Positions 21,432 through 32,950 of a DNA stretch of 64,000 bases are shown here, one piece after another (position 1 is the first letter of the stretch; each line of letters starts with the position of its first letter). The translations under genes and the position numbers were made by a program. Under the pieces are notes generated by a model, which saw nothing but the letters and a program-made list of their open reading frames with translations, was not told the origin of the DNA and made no database searches. The stretch is from Gymnopus androsaceus JB14 (Eukaryota > Basidiomycota > Agaricomycetes > Agaricales > Omphalotaceae), in NCBI GenBank assembly GCA_009733575.1, contig ML769600.1:1-64000 (forward strand), read 5' to 3'.

Positions 21432-22720
21432 ATGCTTACCAACTCGGAGTCGGTCTCCTTACTGGATTCCCTAACGGGTTTCTTTAAAGTATCTTCGATC
21501 TTCTCGAAGTCAGTAAATTATTATCAAATCGGATAGGAATCTGACATAGGGGGCAGCCACCACGGCCCACCAGGCGTACAAACGTTGAGCTCTATTATTA
21601 GTAAGTTGCGTCTCCTTGTTGACCCGACACTCTATGTCACTGTTGAAATCAAGCTGTTTAATGACAGCGTTCGATTCATATGGAATGAAAACCAAGACCG
21701 ACCAAATCACAGCTCCAATGTGCTCGAAGCCTCTTCTTAACCATGGACCAGCCATCATGATACTACTCCGATCACAGACTGGGTCTAACAAAGCAATGGA
21801 AAGTCCGAACTAATCTCCCAGCTCTGTTTGGACATAAAGCTAAAAAGCCTTCGAACGACTTGAGAGATATTATGTTGTCACTTGATAGAGTAAATTCCGT
21901 ACGGTGAGCTTTCAAGAAATATACCGACCGTTCATTTCTGATATACTTACTACCCACTTTGGGAGATGGCCTTCCTAACGGAACAAGCCTCAGTTTCAGC
22001 TCCATTCTGAAAGTTCTGGCTGGCCTTCTTTCACTGAATACGTTCACATTTGACGTATTCTACGCCCATCCGATTTATCTGGCCAAGAATACCCAATCTG
22101 GACTTGAAAATCTTCATGGTCTAAAATCCTTATCATTCAGCGAGGAATTCTGGTTTGCTGTCATTATTGCGGTGAGAAACAGCCCGGAGCTGGAAGAGTT
22201 GTCTCTTCCCCTTGTCAATGGGGGCAATGGGAAACTTTCTTTAAAGTATTTTCTACGGAGCTTTTCTACCACACAACCGCTTAGACTCAGAAAACTTTCC
22301 TTCCCCACAGATGTATAGAATCTCCGAATCGATCGTGCATCCAGAAAATTTAAACATACAGTAAGTGCTCCTTTAGGACCGGCCGTTTACTGGACTCCAA
22401 CCCCTACAAATAATGAAGGATTATGGGCCGTTTTGGGCCATTATCGAATAAAGCTTATGCCTCGGTGACTGCAGAGTTGATTGATTCAATCTCCAAACTT
22501 ACTCTGGAGCGGAGAATCTGCGTCTATATGGAACCGCAGATGAAGTACTGGCCCGCCGATTTCGTGGTGTTTTGCGCTTGCATGCAACTTCGCTCAGAGT
22601 GGGAAACACCTACCTTGTACGGGGGCCTGGCTGTGGGGGTTCATCCTTCCTCGACACTTGCTATACTTACTCCAGTAGATAACCAGTGGCAAATTAACGA
22701 TGTACTACCCTTTCATTAAC
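21432..22720 (+). pseudogene. F-box-like gene remnant, inverted relative to the 5.5-8.6 kb copy
   Basis: It starts ATG at 21432 with SESVSL, like the SESISL of the minus-strand remnant, but the F-box is then broken by indels. Shared blocks include VNSV-type LRR-like text around 21959-22318 (GNGKLSLKYFLRSFSTTQPLRLRKLSF) and the reverse complement of the LINE target site. A further frame at 22423-22719 may be its C-terminal part. It is non-functional as read. Confidence 0.6.
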
Positions 22721-23176
22721 TTGTTATTTACGTGCTAATAGTGTGTAACGTGTTGGTAACGTGTTAGTGATTTAGCCCATTTTGAAAGCTAAAACTCCGT
22801 CGTCCGAGCTCGACTGAAATGCTATGTTGAGATTGTAACTTGCCAGCCCGGGAATACTTATTAGGAATACTTTTGACTCATAGATACTTACAGAATACAA
22901 TACTTAGTATGACAGGATATATATTGGTTTTTGAAACACGCGTTGTACACAATTGACGAATGCTACCATTTTATTTGCCGTTTTGCCACTGTAAATGACT
23001 CTGTATGTATGCGTACATTGAGTTGTAACGCGCGTCGCGGATGCGGGAGATTTCCGCTTACGTTTCCACAGGTGGACCGTGTTACTCATCTCATCCAATG
23101 CTGATCAAGACAAATCTTACCTTGCTTTAAGACCACCACCACCACCACGGTACCGCAAGGGCGACCATCCTAGGGC
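22721..23176. other. Intergenic region upstream of OYE copy 3
   Basis: Contains three closely spaced GTTAGTG/GTTGGTAACGTG-like words near 22730-22765. A CCACCACCACCACCACGGTACCGC stretch at about 23132-23157 is also partly present ahead of copy 1 (ACCACGGTACCGCAA). No gene is seen. Confidence 0.45.
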
Positions 23177-23186
23177 TATAAAAGCA
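23177..23186 (+). promoter_or_regulatory. TATA box of OYE copy 3, decides the start codon
   Basis: CTATAAAAGC lies only about 10 nt before an in-frame ATG at 23189 and 58 nt before the ATG at 23237. The spacing in copies 1 and 2 is about 60 and 40 nt. This supports 23237 as the start. Confidence 0.6.
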
Positions 23187-23236
23187 AGATGCTTTCCCGA
23201 TCCGTACCAACAATCGCTTTAACTTTTACAAGAAAC

Positions 23237-24901
23237 ATGTCCTCAAAATCTACTATCACCGCTCCTCTTTTTGATCCTCTTCAGCTCGGGCCTCTAACGC
23301 TTCGAAACAGAGTACTTATGGCGGCTCTGACGCGCAGCCGGTCTGTTCCTACCAGCGTCCCAAATGATGTGAACGTGGAGTATTACAGGCAGCGCGCGCA
23401 GAGTGCTGGACTGATTGTCACTGAAGGAACTTTGGTCGCACAACAAGGGTACGCGTTTTTATATTTCCAGTCACACTGCTCGACGCCTAAATTTGCTTTG
23501 CTTTGTAGAACGGAATGGCCTCACGCGCCAGGACTTTGGAATAAAGAACAAGTCGCTGGTTGGAAAAAGGTTACAGATGCAGTCCATAAGGAAGGAGCAC
23601 CTATTTTTGCTCAGGTAATTTTGGTTCTTTGACATGACCTCCAATGAACTAACCAACGTCGTTATCTTCCAGCTATGGCATCGTGAGTGTTATTTTTACA
23701 TTTAATCACTCCGACATTAACGAATAACTGCAGTTGGACGTGCTAGTCACCCCGACGCGCCTGAACAGAAAGCTACAGGCCAGGTATGTGAAAGCGCATT
23801 CCCTCTTCCCTCCTAAGACTCATTCCCTGGTACTTGTAGCCAGTTTACGCGCCATCCGCTATTGCAGCCAGAGGCGGCAAGTTCAGGTTTATTCCTGGCG
23901 AGCCTGGATATGTTACAGTGAGTGCTTCCTTTTCAACAGGTCTTCTTTATACACACAAGCACGCTCCAGCCGACAGAAATCGATGACCCAACGAAACTCA
24001 TTGACCTCTTCGAACAAGGGGCAATAAATGCGAAGCAAGCTGGATTTGATGGCGTGGAACGTATGTCCTTTGATTCTCCTTATCTATGTTTGCCAACCGA
24101 TTCTCCTATCCGATAGTTCACGGGGTATGTATATTTGGCTGAACTGGACCTTCCTCAGTTGATTCATCTTTCGTTGCAGGCCAATGGATACCTCGTTCAC
24201 CAATTCCTTGATTCCACTTCGAACAAACGCACTGATTCATGGGGTGGTTCTGTTGCCAATCGGTCTCGATTTGGTCTCCAGGTTCTGGAGCGGCTAATCT
24301 CTGTCTTTGGTAAAGACCGGGTAGGAATCAAGATTAGTCCGTGCGGAGGATACAACGATATGGGGTGGGTTTTCACCGTCGGACTACTCATTGGATTATT
24401 TATTGATGGGAGCTTTGACAACTCTAGTATGCCCCTGAAAGAAACTACCGAGACATTCAGCTACTTTATCTCTGAAATCGAAAAGCTGGGCGTTGCATAT
24501 ATCAACATTTCCCGATACGTACCCGCAATGGATCCAGAGTTTGATGGCAAGAAACGTAGCACCCAGCACGACGTTATCGAGACCTATGCTCATCTGGTTA
24601 AGAACGCCAAGTTATTTGTTGGTGGTGGATATACGGGTGAGGAGGCTGCCGCTGCTGTTAAAGGTTGGTTTGCAATTTCTTTCTTAGCTATGACTTACCA
24701 ATCGCTGCATGACCAGATGGCAAAGTCGACGGAGTCTTCTTTGGAATGGCTTGGCTAACACACCCGGATGTTGCGAAACGCTTTGAGTACGGGAAGGCCC
24801 TCGATAACAAGCCAGACTTCATGACTCTGTACGGTAAAAACTACGGAATGTTGGAGGAGCAAAAGAAGGGCTATGTCGACTATCCTGCAGCGCAATATTA
24901 G
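23237..24901 (+). CDS. Old yellow enzyme (NADH:flavin oxidoreductase), copy 3
   Basis: Ten exons: 23237-23448, 23509-23614, 23673-23682 (10 nt), 23734-23783, 23840-23917, 23970-24060, 24117-24124 (8 nt), 24180-24364, 24428-24663 and 24717-24901. The product is a full-length FMN ene-reductase of about 360-370 residues with GTEWPHAPG, YAPSAIAARGGKF, HGANGY (the catalytic H-x-x-N pair), [26 protein letters not shown] and GYTGEEAAAAV. It is the intact twin of copy 1. An alternative ATG at 23189 would add a basic, hydroxylated 16-residue leader that looks like a mitochondrial presequence, but TATA spacing argues against it. Confidence 0.93.
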
Positions 24902-25025
24902 ATACTAGATTATGGTGATTGTTGTATAAATTGTACTTGATTGTCGAATTGTACTTAATTGTTTATTTCGCAGAATAGAGGCAGAAAAAATGGTATCAAG
25001 TGAGAAATAGTATTATACAATAGCT

Positions 25026-26483
25026 TCATCGAACCCGAACTCTAGCGGCTCTATCTAATTCCTCGATATCAACTTTACTGGATTCAGAGATCCTGTGGCC
25101 ACCAATCTTGTGCACTGCTTCAGGGAGATCGAATTCCGAGTCAATGTCACTCGACGCAGCGGAGTCCTCGCTTGAATCGCTCGGACTTCCGGTTGACAGC
25201 GGCGGCGTCGAAGGACTGGGCGTAGAGGCTTCTCTGTTCAAGTCCTAACGCGTTAAGCCTCGCCTCCAAACCATGTTCCACGTTCGCATGGGATACTGGA
25301 TCGGATTTAACCACCTCCCAAAGGGAACGTAGACCGTCAATCCCGCGACATCCATGTCGCTCTGGACAGGCACTATCGCTCTCCTGCAATGAGCTATTGA
25401 AGACTTCCAGGGACCACCAGCCTCGGTATCCAGTACGATGCACAAACGAAGTCATTTGTGCAACAGGGAGGAATCCCAGATATCCTGTGGGCGGATTCTC
25501 TGGATCAGAGTAGAAGGATGGGTTTGATTCTGCTGGAGGTTCACATGGGAACACTCTACATGCACGGCTCCATTTCATACGCCCGGGCATATCTTCATCA
25601 TCGTAGCATATGCCTGCTAGGACGGACGGCATCAGCGACTTGGTAGAAGAAAGATCTTCTCTGCGGGTATGGTTCTCGACAATTCTTCAAGATTAGTGAG
25701 CATATCAGCGAGAGTTTGACCTTTACGTATAGTGGAAGGTTGGCCTGGGTCGGCGTATTGGTTTCCACTAGTGACGATATCAGTGACAGAGCTACACGCA
25801 TGAAGCACAAAAACATACAGCGTGTTAAATGAATCTAGAAGAACGCCGACATTTTCTCGATCGACGCGTTTCACGATACTCCAAACTTGCATCCAGTTGT
25901 TGATGACCGTTCCCCAGCTCAGCGGTTCATACCCAATCCGTACACCGTACTTCTCAGCCAAAGCGCCGAGCTGGCGGAAGGCGTCGACCTGCGCGTCACA
26001 ATACATTTCCAAGGTGTAGTCTTCGGAGACGGGATACGGACCAGGTACATAGTTCGAACAAACGAGGAGCAAGTCGCATTTCATCGCAGGCATAATTCTA
26101 AGCCATCGTTCTGCGTCTGCGAGACCAGCATCAATTTGGGCCTGAGAGTGAAAGTTTTCAAAGTTCCTAAAGGGCTGGAATAGCGGAATTTCCAGCTCTA
26201 CCGACTCGCAGAGGTTGTAAATAGCAGTGGCGCAGACGAGGTCCAATTCAGCTGAAGACATGGACGCAACAGGTTCAGCAATCAATGCAGAGTGCTTCCC
26301 CTCTCGGACTTCGTCAACGAAGCCTTCAAAGTCGGGTATGAAGATCTCTATTCCGTCGTAGCCCAGCTCGGAAGTGACATGAATCTTGGTAGGGAGGTCG
26401 TGATGAGCGTTGGAACCGAGAGAGAGGGAAGCAATCGCGAATTTGGGTCGAGCGTATGAGCAGGAGGCGGTAGACGATGACAT
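25026..26483 (-). pseudogene. 3-dehydroshikimate dehydratase-like TIM-barrel protein, frameshifted
   Basis: The family (QutC/qa-4 type, sugar phosphate isomerase fold) converts 3-dehydroshikimate to protocatechuate in quinate catabolism. The start is taken as ATG 26483 (MSSSTASC), just before KFAIASLSLG and GYDGIEIFI. Further motifs are LFQPFRNFE, VRIGYEPLSWG, VGVLLDSFNT, YADPGQPS, and after an intron (about 25755-25810) AEKIF. The conserved QVADA follows in a second frame and DDEDMPGRMKWSRACRVFPCE in a third. Two 1-nt shifts therefore lie near 25641 and 25610. A third uncertainty affects the C-terminus near 25240. A 26-nt GT...AG stretch would also restore the frame but is too short for an intron and would delete conserved residues. 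It sits next to the OYE/laccase genes, consistent with aromatic metabolism. Confidence 0.75.
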
Positions 26484-27085
26484 GGCAAGCAAGCGGCCAA
26501 CTAGGATGAAGTTCTGCTGTGGAGTGGGGAATAATAATGCGATAAGGAACGTCCTCAGCTCCTTCATAAGGGCGGAGAGGAGTTGTTCCGACCGCGGATC
26601 CTAAATCACCCTGCGATCATTTTGACAATTTCGAATTGACGACGGAAAGGCCAGACAAGTATAAATCGTCAAATAATCAAAGTAAAGTACATGCCATTTA
26701 AAGCTGCATGAGTTTCCTTTGCAATCCTCGGACGCGTTGGCAATTTTAAATCTTAGACTTGCATCGGTCGTGTTCTCTGAGAGGTACGGGACCCTGTAAA
26801 GATGGTGAAAGTCAACCGTTTGTTTATCTGGTCGGAAGAGTCAGACGTCTCGGTGCACAAGAATCCCAAGAGCGTACCTGTACCTGAATCTTGTGCACAA
26901 ACTGCACCAACCCAGTTCTTTCGTCTCCAGCTTCTTCTGCGTGTTCGAATTGTCTCGCGACTTGACACGCGCCTCACAACCGTACATTACAACCAAGCTC
27001 TGATTCCAAGAAAGAATTTTCGGATAAAAAGAGGGTAGTGTGGACAGAAAATGTCGCATTTCAACAGAATACAGTGATGTTGAGT
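26484..27085. other. Intergenic region, no gene assigned
   Basis: Short frames on both strands (26753-27089) have no recognisable motif or conserved splicing. It holds the promoter of the 3-dehydroshikimate dehydratase-like gene and the 3' end of the CX9C gene. Confidence 0.45.
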
Positions 27086-27506
27086 TCATGAAGAAGGCCT
27101 CCCATTTCTGCGATCGTCTTTTCTTTGTTCAAGCTACATCATAGTCAGCTCATGAACATGCGACATGTCCACATCACACGCACCCAAGCACTCTTACAGT
27201 CCCTATAAGCCTGAAAGTATTCGAGACATTGTTCTCGGTCATAGTCGTTCTTGTTCATACATGCCAGAGATGCTTTTGCTGCAGCCTCGCAGGGACTAAA
27301 TCGAGAAATGTAATAATGAGTGCTGGAATATAGGCTGTTGGAAATGAGCACGAACTCTATGAACCTCGAAGTCACTTCACGTCCCTAGGAAGGAATTGAA
27401 TTCCACTAGACAAAAAGGCACTGTATTAATTCACCTGAAATTGTTCTCTGTAGTTTAATGGTTTGGCATTGTCTCGGGGATTTGGTAGTGGAGTCTCTTT
27501 GGACAT
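27086..27506 (-). CDS. COX23: COX23-type twin CX9C mitochondrial protein
   Basis: A small intermembrane-space protein of cytochrome c oxidase assembly by family. Four exons: 27506-27435, 27384-27365 (20 nt), 27295-27184 and 27133-27086. The protein is about 83 residues. It begins MSKETPLPNPRDNAKPLNYREQF and carries the CHCH fold as CEAAAKASLAC (C-x9-C) and CLEYFQAYRDC (C-x9-C), separated by MNKNDYDREQ. It ends AWLEQRKDDRR before a short tail. The spacing and the YDRxxCLEFFQAYRDCK signature match Cox23/CHCHD7. The exons are too short to be obvious without splicing, and no defects were seen. Confidence 0.88.
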
Positions 27507-27580
27507 GGAAGAAGCAGAGGAAGAAGGCCCGAGCGCGAACAAGCGCTTGAGCAGTGGGCGCTTATCATGGTTCGCTGCTA

Positions 27581-28135
27581 TAGGTGGTGCTAATTGGTCA
27601 GGGCCATGTTAATAACATTGCTATTAACATTGTACCTTTGGGGGCCTGTTTAACACGAGTTATTAGCAGTTATTAACATGGGCGCTTACGGGCGCTTAAG
27701 CGCTAACCTCAGGCGCCAATTCATCCTAGTACTCCCATGTCCTCTTAACAAAGGTTCACCCTGATACAGAACTGGTCGAAAGGTATATGTCATGCTCTTT
27801 TATGGTCCATAAAATGCATAGAGAACTTTAGAACTTGAAGTTTTCATCAAGTTTTGATTCTCCATTCTCAAATCTAACCTCTGGAGTCTGGTCCCAGTAA
27901 AAAATCACTGGCTTTTGCTCTGGATAATACCACAGTCAACATTTCAGCATCATCTAAATGTGATTTTAAACTCTGGTAATTGCTGGGAGTCTGGGGCACA
28001 GTCACAGACCTTCACTGACTTATTAACATCATTAACATAGCTTTTAGAGGCCAATGTTAATAACATGCTAATAACATGTTATTAACATGTTAATTAACAT
28101 ATGTTAATTGGAACCTAGGTATTAGCACCACCCTA
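27581..28135. mobile_element. Putative MITE with 12-14 bp terminal inverted repeats
   Basis: The left end TAGGTGGTGCTAAT (27581-27594) pairs with the right end ATTAGCACCACCCTA (28121-28135). Both ends are followed inward by short palindromic TTAATAACAT/ATGTTATTAACAT words (27608-27680 and 28018-28110). There is no ORF. The AT-rich core differs from the flanks. A target duplication is not clear; TA or CTA is possible. Confidence 0.6.
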
Positions 28136-28866
28136 CGCTGCTAGCCCAATGCTAGCCAACTGCAGCTTCAAGAACGAGTGTAATTTATTGGCGATCAAGA
28201 CGTGACGAGTGTCCGCCACGCGAATGCGTTGGCCTGCTACTAAGTACTACCGTAGCTACGGTCATAGTTAAAAACAATTACATTCGAAAATGATATTCTG
28301 TACTACAGTACTTAATCTAGACTTAACAATGATGTGCGTACTTGGGTGTAGTAAGGTGTAAGTGGCCATTACACCAGCCGAGTTTTTTCATGCTCTAGCG
28401 CGTTAGATCGAAACAGATCTATATGATAAGTCATGGCTGGCGAATGGAGCAGAAAAGCGGCAACAACCACTCCCATGTCCCTTCTCCAATCGAAGAAGGA
28501 TATATCCAGCTATTATACGGAATCTAGGCTACCCTACCTAAATTATCTAACTATGCATAAAAAGGCTAACACACCGGACAGTATATACCTACATGCTACG
28601 CATACGGTTCAGCTAAATTGTAACCTGACCCTCTGGGATTTAATGTTTGAAGCACTTCGTCGATACTTGCCATATATGAGGTCCAGTCAGCGGGATCATC
28701 TAGCACACTAGAAGTGCATTGAGCAGGAATATTTTATAATGAGCAAGAGAGGAAACTTTAGGCGAACCTTCCGCTATCCTGGATGTTCCTTGACTCGGGC
28801 TCCTCCGACAAAAATTCCGGAGGCAGTGGGTGCCCTATAAACTAATAATTTAGTATGCGGTACTTA
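28136..28866. other. Intergenic region with a diverged dispersed repeat (28260-28430)
   Basis: No gene is assigned; the frame at 28433-28711 has no motif. The stretch 28260-28430 resembles 32095-32270 on the far side of the transcription factor gene. Shared text includes CATT(A/G)CACCAGCC, TTTTTTCATGCTC and TTAGATC(T/G)AA. Confidence 0.5.
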
Positions 28867-31800
28867 TCAACAAAGATTAAACTGACCTCCCGATGTAAAA
28901 ACTTCGTATTCGGACATTGCATTTAACTGAGACTGATCAAGTGGGTCCGACGCTGGCCGAACCCATTGATGATGAGTAGTAGACCAGTCAGAATGTTCAT
29001 AGAGGGGAATGCTCCCAAGTTCACTACTTTGTAGAGGTAATTTGAAAGCGTTATAAGGCTCTGGAAGCGACGAGACGCTCTCAAGCTCCAGAGCTGCAGA
29101 AACACGATTACTTCCAGCTATTTGACGATGTCCCAGTACCCCGTCGTCGCGAGAATATGCGTCCGATACATTGTTTATGTCTGGATTTCGAGGCCGTTTC
29201 AAGGACGATCTTGCCTCGGGCTGGAATTGACTGACGGAAATCACTTCCCCGAGAATATCCCTAATTAACAAAGTTAATCGCGCAGAGGTTTTTTGCACAA
29301 AACGTACGCGAATCGACCAGCTAACGTCCATCTAGGTCATTTAAAGTAAGAACATAGGTTTTACACGAAGTACGAAGATTATACCTGTTTTCGTGGAGAT
29401 GAAATGTGTCTAAGACTTTGTAAACCTCAGCAAGTCCTTTTTCGAGAGTGATCGATGAAGAGCCCAAATGTCTGCCTCTCCAGAGATTTACAAGCATTAT
29501 TAAAGCAGAATTTAGCCAGGTCATCTGAAAATTTCAAGTAAGTTGAACATCGATATGATGAAGCGACTGATACTAACTGTTACATTTGGCATAACAATCA
29601 AACTCGTTTCATTCTGCTGATGCAGGATTTCCATGATGCGAATGGAGGTTCTAGCTGCACTGGTGCATATTGCCAATGACGGGAAGTTCAAAAGCGAGCT
29701 TTCTCCTGGTTTAGGGATGAATGGTCTGTGGACCACAATCTGTTCTTTGATAGTTAGTCTTTTAAAATAATTGCCAACGTAAACACGAACCTGGATCCAG
29801 TAGTAACTTGTGTGTAACAAAGCTGATTGTTGCAAGTGTTCCGCATTCTCTCGTTTTGGGTCCCATTTCACTAAGATTGAGATTAATAAACCATCGTGAT
29901 ACAATTGATTTATTCATACGCACAATGCTCAGGGATCTCGTCCGTCCATTTGTTAAGTAACGAGTCCAATTCAGCGACCTTTTTCTGGTTCCATTCCATT
30001 TTTGATAATCCCATCGCAGACCACACATCTGATTGCTTGACAGCATACTGTCCCATAAATTCAATGCCTGTAGAGAAAAACGTCGAGATGAATGCTTACA
30101 ATAGTCCGCAACACTGACTCCATTATATTCATAAGCTTCATAAAACATATCCAATATGACATTGTCGACGGCTTTCCAGGAGGTTGTTGAAATGCAAGTC
30201 GGGGATCAGTATGCTCCCAGTATTCATCATCGCATTCTAGGGGAAGATCTAGATCAAAGCTAATCCATAATGATAAGAGCTGTCAATATTTATAGGCAGA
30301 AGGATTGAACTCACTCATCCTGAGACATCGACCGAGGGCGACCCAGAAAAGTACTAGCGAGAATATCCATGGTATACAAAACCCAGAAAGCTCGTTTCCA
30401 GGACTCAGTTTCGACTGAAGCCTGAGAATTACGTTGAGGCTTGCGGTGTGCGCCAACATCTTGGAGTAAACGGACTGCGACGCCGATGAGGATCCAACAA
30501 ACCTCTGGAGTCGTGGTGTTTCCCATGAATGAAATGTATATCTACAAGAGGAATCTCATTAGAAAATCGAATCGCGGAGATGATAGGAAAGGAACAGAAG
30601 ACATACAGCATACATCTGAACGTCGTAGATAGAAGGAGGCTCAAAGAATGAGCGTTCAAGTGGCCGAATCTGTCGTATATACTTCCAGCCAATGGATTTT
30701 TCAGATGTAGTATTCTCTTCATAGACACGAGGATCATCGGAGAACCGAGCTCCCATGGAACACATCGCTAGGACAAGCCCGCCAAAATGTGGATCCTTGT
30801 AATGTAAGCCTTCCGCCAACGATTTGAGGAATGATGGACGATGGACAACGGGCATAATCTGGTGTTGATTTGTAAAGTACAGATAAAGCAAGTCTTCCAT
30901 AAGGTCCTCGGGTGGAAACTTAAAAGCTGGAGGGTCCTTGGAAGGTGGTATTTGCCACTGCGTAGGCATAATAAGCCAACGACTCGTGTACGGAAGTATT
31001 CCATGATACTAACCGGACTAGTTGTCCAAAACTCAGGCCGCTTGGTGCCATTTTCGAGAAGAGGACTATACCCACTCTGTTTTTTGGCGTCTATAGTAGC
31101 TCTAACCAATGTGATGGAACTTGAGCTACCAAAATGTCGAACGGTGGTGTCATCAAATTCGAACATTTTGAGGTCTTTTGTTAGATTGTCGATTGAGTAG
31201 GGAAAGGCAACCTGGATTGGACGCGAGTCCTGGCTGGCTGTCATCTGCTGGGTAGTATCTCCCGTAAACGGATCTTCCGCCCCAGCCAGTGAAGTACTCG
31301 AAAACATCGACCCGGCTGAAGCCGAGCCTGCCTGCAGCCGAAGTCTCGCTATTTCCTCCTCAAGTTCCTTGATGCGATTCGCGAGATTTACTAGAATCTG
31401 TTTCACTTTTACCGAATCTTTTGGTACTTCGAAAAGTCTCCTGGTTGATAGTATCGCTTCGACGGTAGCTTGGATTGAACGTTGTCCTCGAGGTTGACTT
31501 GTGTTTAAGGTCAATGATGAAGTACTTGTACTTGGCACTCATACTTGAGCTTACCCAATACGAGGACCACTTTTCTGGAAGGAAGTAGAGTTAAGTTAAG
31601 CAACTCTTTCGGAACAGGGACACCGGCCTCGAGCGCACAGACCTTCCTTGCCATCGCCATCTTATGCGTGCATTCAGCCTTGGATGAGCTGCAGTTCGAG
31701 CAGATGTTGCCTAGTCTAACGGCGCTGTCACCTTCAAGATTTTCAGCTAGGTATATGATCATTGAGAGATAAGCGCTTCGCTCACATTTGACTAACAGTA

Positions 31801-32012
31801 AATCGAAAATATAGGCGTTAGACAGAGGAAGAGTCGAAGTATATGGACCGCACTCTTTTTCTTCCGACATTCATCGCCTATCAGGAGCAGCGCAATTAGT
31901 TGGCGGTCGACTCAGAGCGCGAGGATTGCGGGCTAGGACAGCCAAGGAAGAGGAACTTACAAGCATTTTGTAGTCTTCGTTTCTTGAAGTTGGAGGAATC
32001 ATCGTCGGACAT
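28867..32012 (-). CDS. Zn2Cys6 fungal-specific transcription factor
   Basis: A nuclear DNA-binding regulator. ATG at 32012 begins MSDDDSSNFKKRRLQNAC. Splicing over three short exons assembles a binuclear cluster C-x2-C-x6-C-x9-C-x2-C-x6-C (ACDECRKKKIKCD, then ICSNCSSSKAECTH, near 31690). A coiled-coil-like segment (LANRIKELEEEIARLRL) near 31340-31390 fits dimerisation. The middle-homology (Fungal_trans) region follows: LLYLYFTNQHQIMPVVHRPSF, GLVLAMCSMGARF, VQMYAVCLLFLS, then PEVCWILIGVAVRLLQDVGAHR and AFWVLYTMDILASTFLGRP (30970-30310). The C-terminal part to 28867 is low complexity. At least nine introns are needed and not every boundary was verified. The target genes are unknown. Confidence 0.85.
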
Positions 32013-32429
32013 TTGCACGAACCTGGAGCAACTCCAGCGGTGCTCGTAAAGACGTGGAGAGCCAATAGGCGCCCATTGGTGGCGCTCGCTCATTGTGAAA
32101 AAAATAAATAATAACAATATTTTACATTTGGAAATGACAGTCTGTACTGATCTAATACTTAACTATATATGTATGTATTCGCAAGCTGAGTGGTCATTGC
32201 ACCAGCCAGCTTCTTTTCATGCTCCAATAAGCCTATTAGATCTAAGCAAAAGTAATCTACGCGGCAGTAACAACGCCATGTAGCGCCATGTTGACGACCT
32301 GGCTCATAATCTGATGATGATAATGCTGGGGCTCCCTTCCTCCACTCAACACCTCCCACCCCTTACCCTCATTTTATATCCATCTTTGCTCCAAACATAT
32401 GTAGTCATATGCGAACTCTCCGTATCATA
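32013..32429. other. Upstream region of the Zn2Cys6 gene, with dispersed repeat 32095-32270
   Basis: No gene seen. The second copy of the diverged repeat found at 28260-28430 lies here in the same orientation. Confidence 0.45.
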
Positions 32430-32950
32430 CTAATCTAGACCAACAACCTCAGCGCCCTCCGACCCGCACGGACGGAGAATACCGAAAGGGAAGTAATACA
32501 TCACCCAGTGGATTGCGATGGTCATGACGAAAGAGTAGCAGAGGGCAGCAGTGGAGTCAGCGAGTTGGTGCCCGAGCTGGATGTAGTGGTGATCGAGCCC
32601 CAGGGATGACAGTTATATCATCAAACTTGAAGGCGGCTACGGATGCTTGGGCGAAGAGACCATTGAGGATATTTCCAGCGATGCCGCCAATTGCATGTGA
32701 GGCGAAGATCTGTGAAGGAGGAGGAAGGAGGGTTAGGCATAAGGCTCAGGCAATGAACAAACGGCGTACATCAAGTGTATCATCGTACCCAAACTTATGA
32801 ATTTAAGCTGAGTGGAAAAGTTGCAGATGGTACCTGCGGCAACACCGAATAGCACTGAAGCAGCTGTAAACGTAGATATCAGTGAGCTCAACGAAACGAA
32901 AGATTTAGAATTGACATACGAGCACCAACAAATCTAGACTGTACAAGTCA
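32430..32950 (-). pseudogene. Ammonium transporter (MEP/AMT) C-terminal remnant
   Basis: Read from 32945, the pieces RFVGA, ASVLFGVAAGTICNFSTQLKFGYDDTLD, then after an intron IFASHAIGGIAGNILNGLFAQASVA, and LDHHYIQLGHQLADSTAAL with YSFVMTIAIHWVM, match the last transmembrane segments of fungal ammonium permeases. Between VIPG and LDHHYIQL the residues expected (G-W) are missing and the frame shifts (about 32603), and nothing convincing is found upstream for the first eight membrane spans. It is therefore a broken fragment. Confidence 0.75.

Noticed and set aside
26753..27089. Short frames between the dehydratase-like gene and COX23
   Set aside because: No domain and no plausible splicing; likely untranslated DNA.
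29896..30632. Plus-strand frames inside the Zn2Cys6 gene
   Set aside because: Antisense shadows of Fungal_trans exons.
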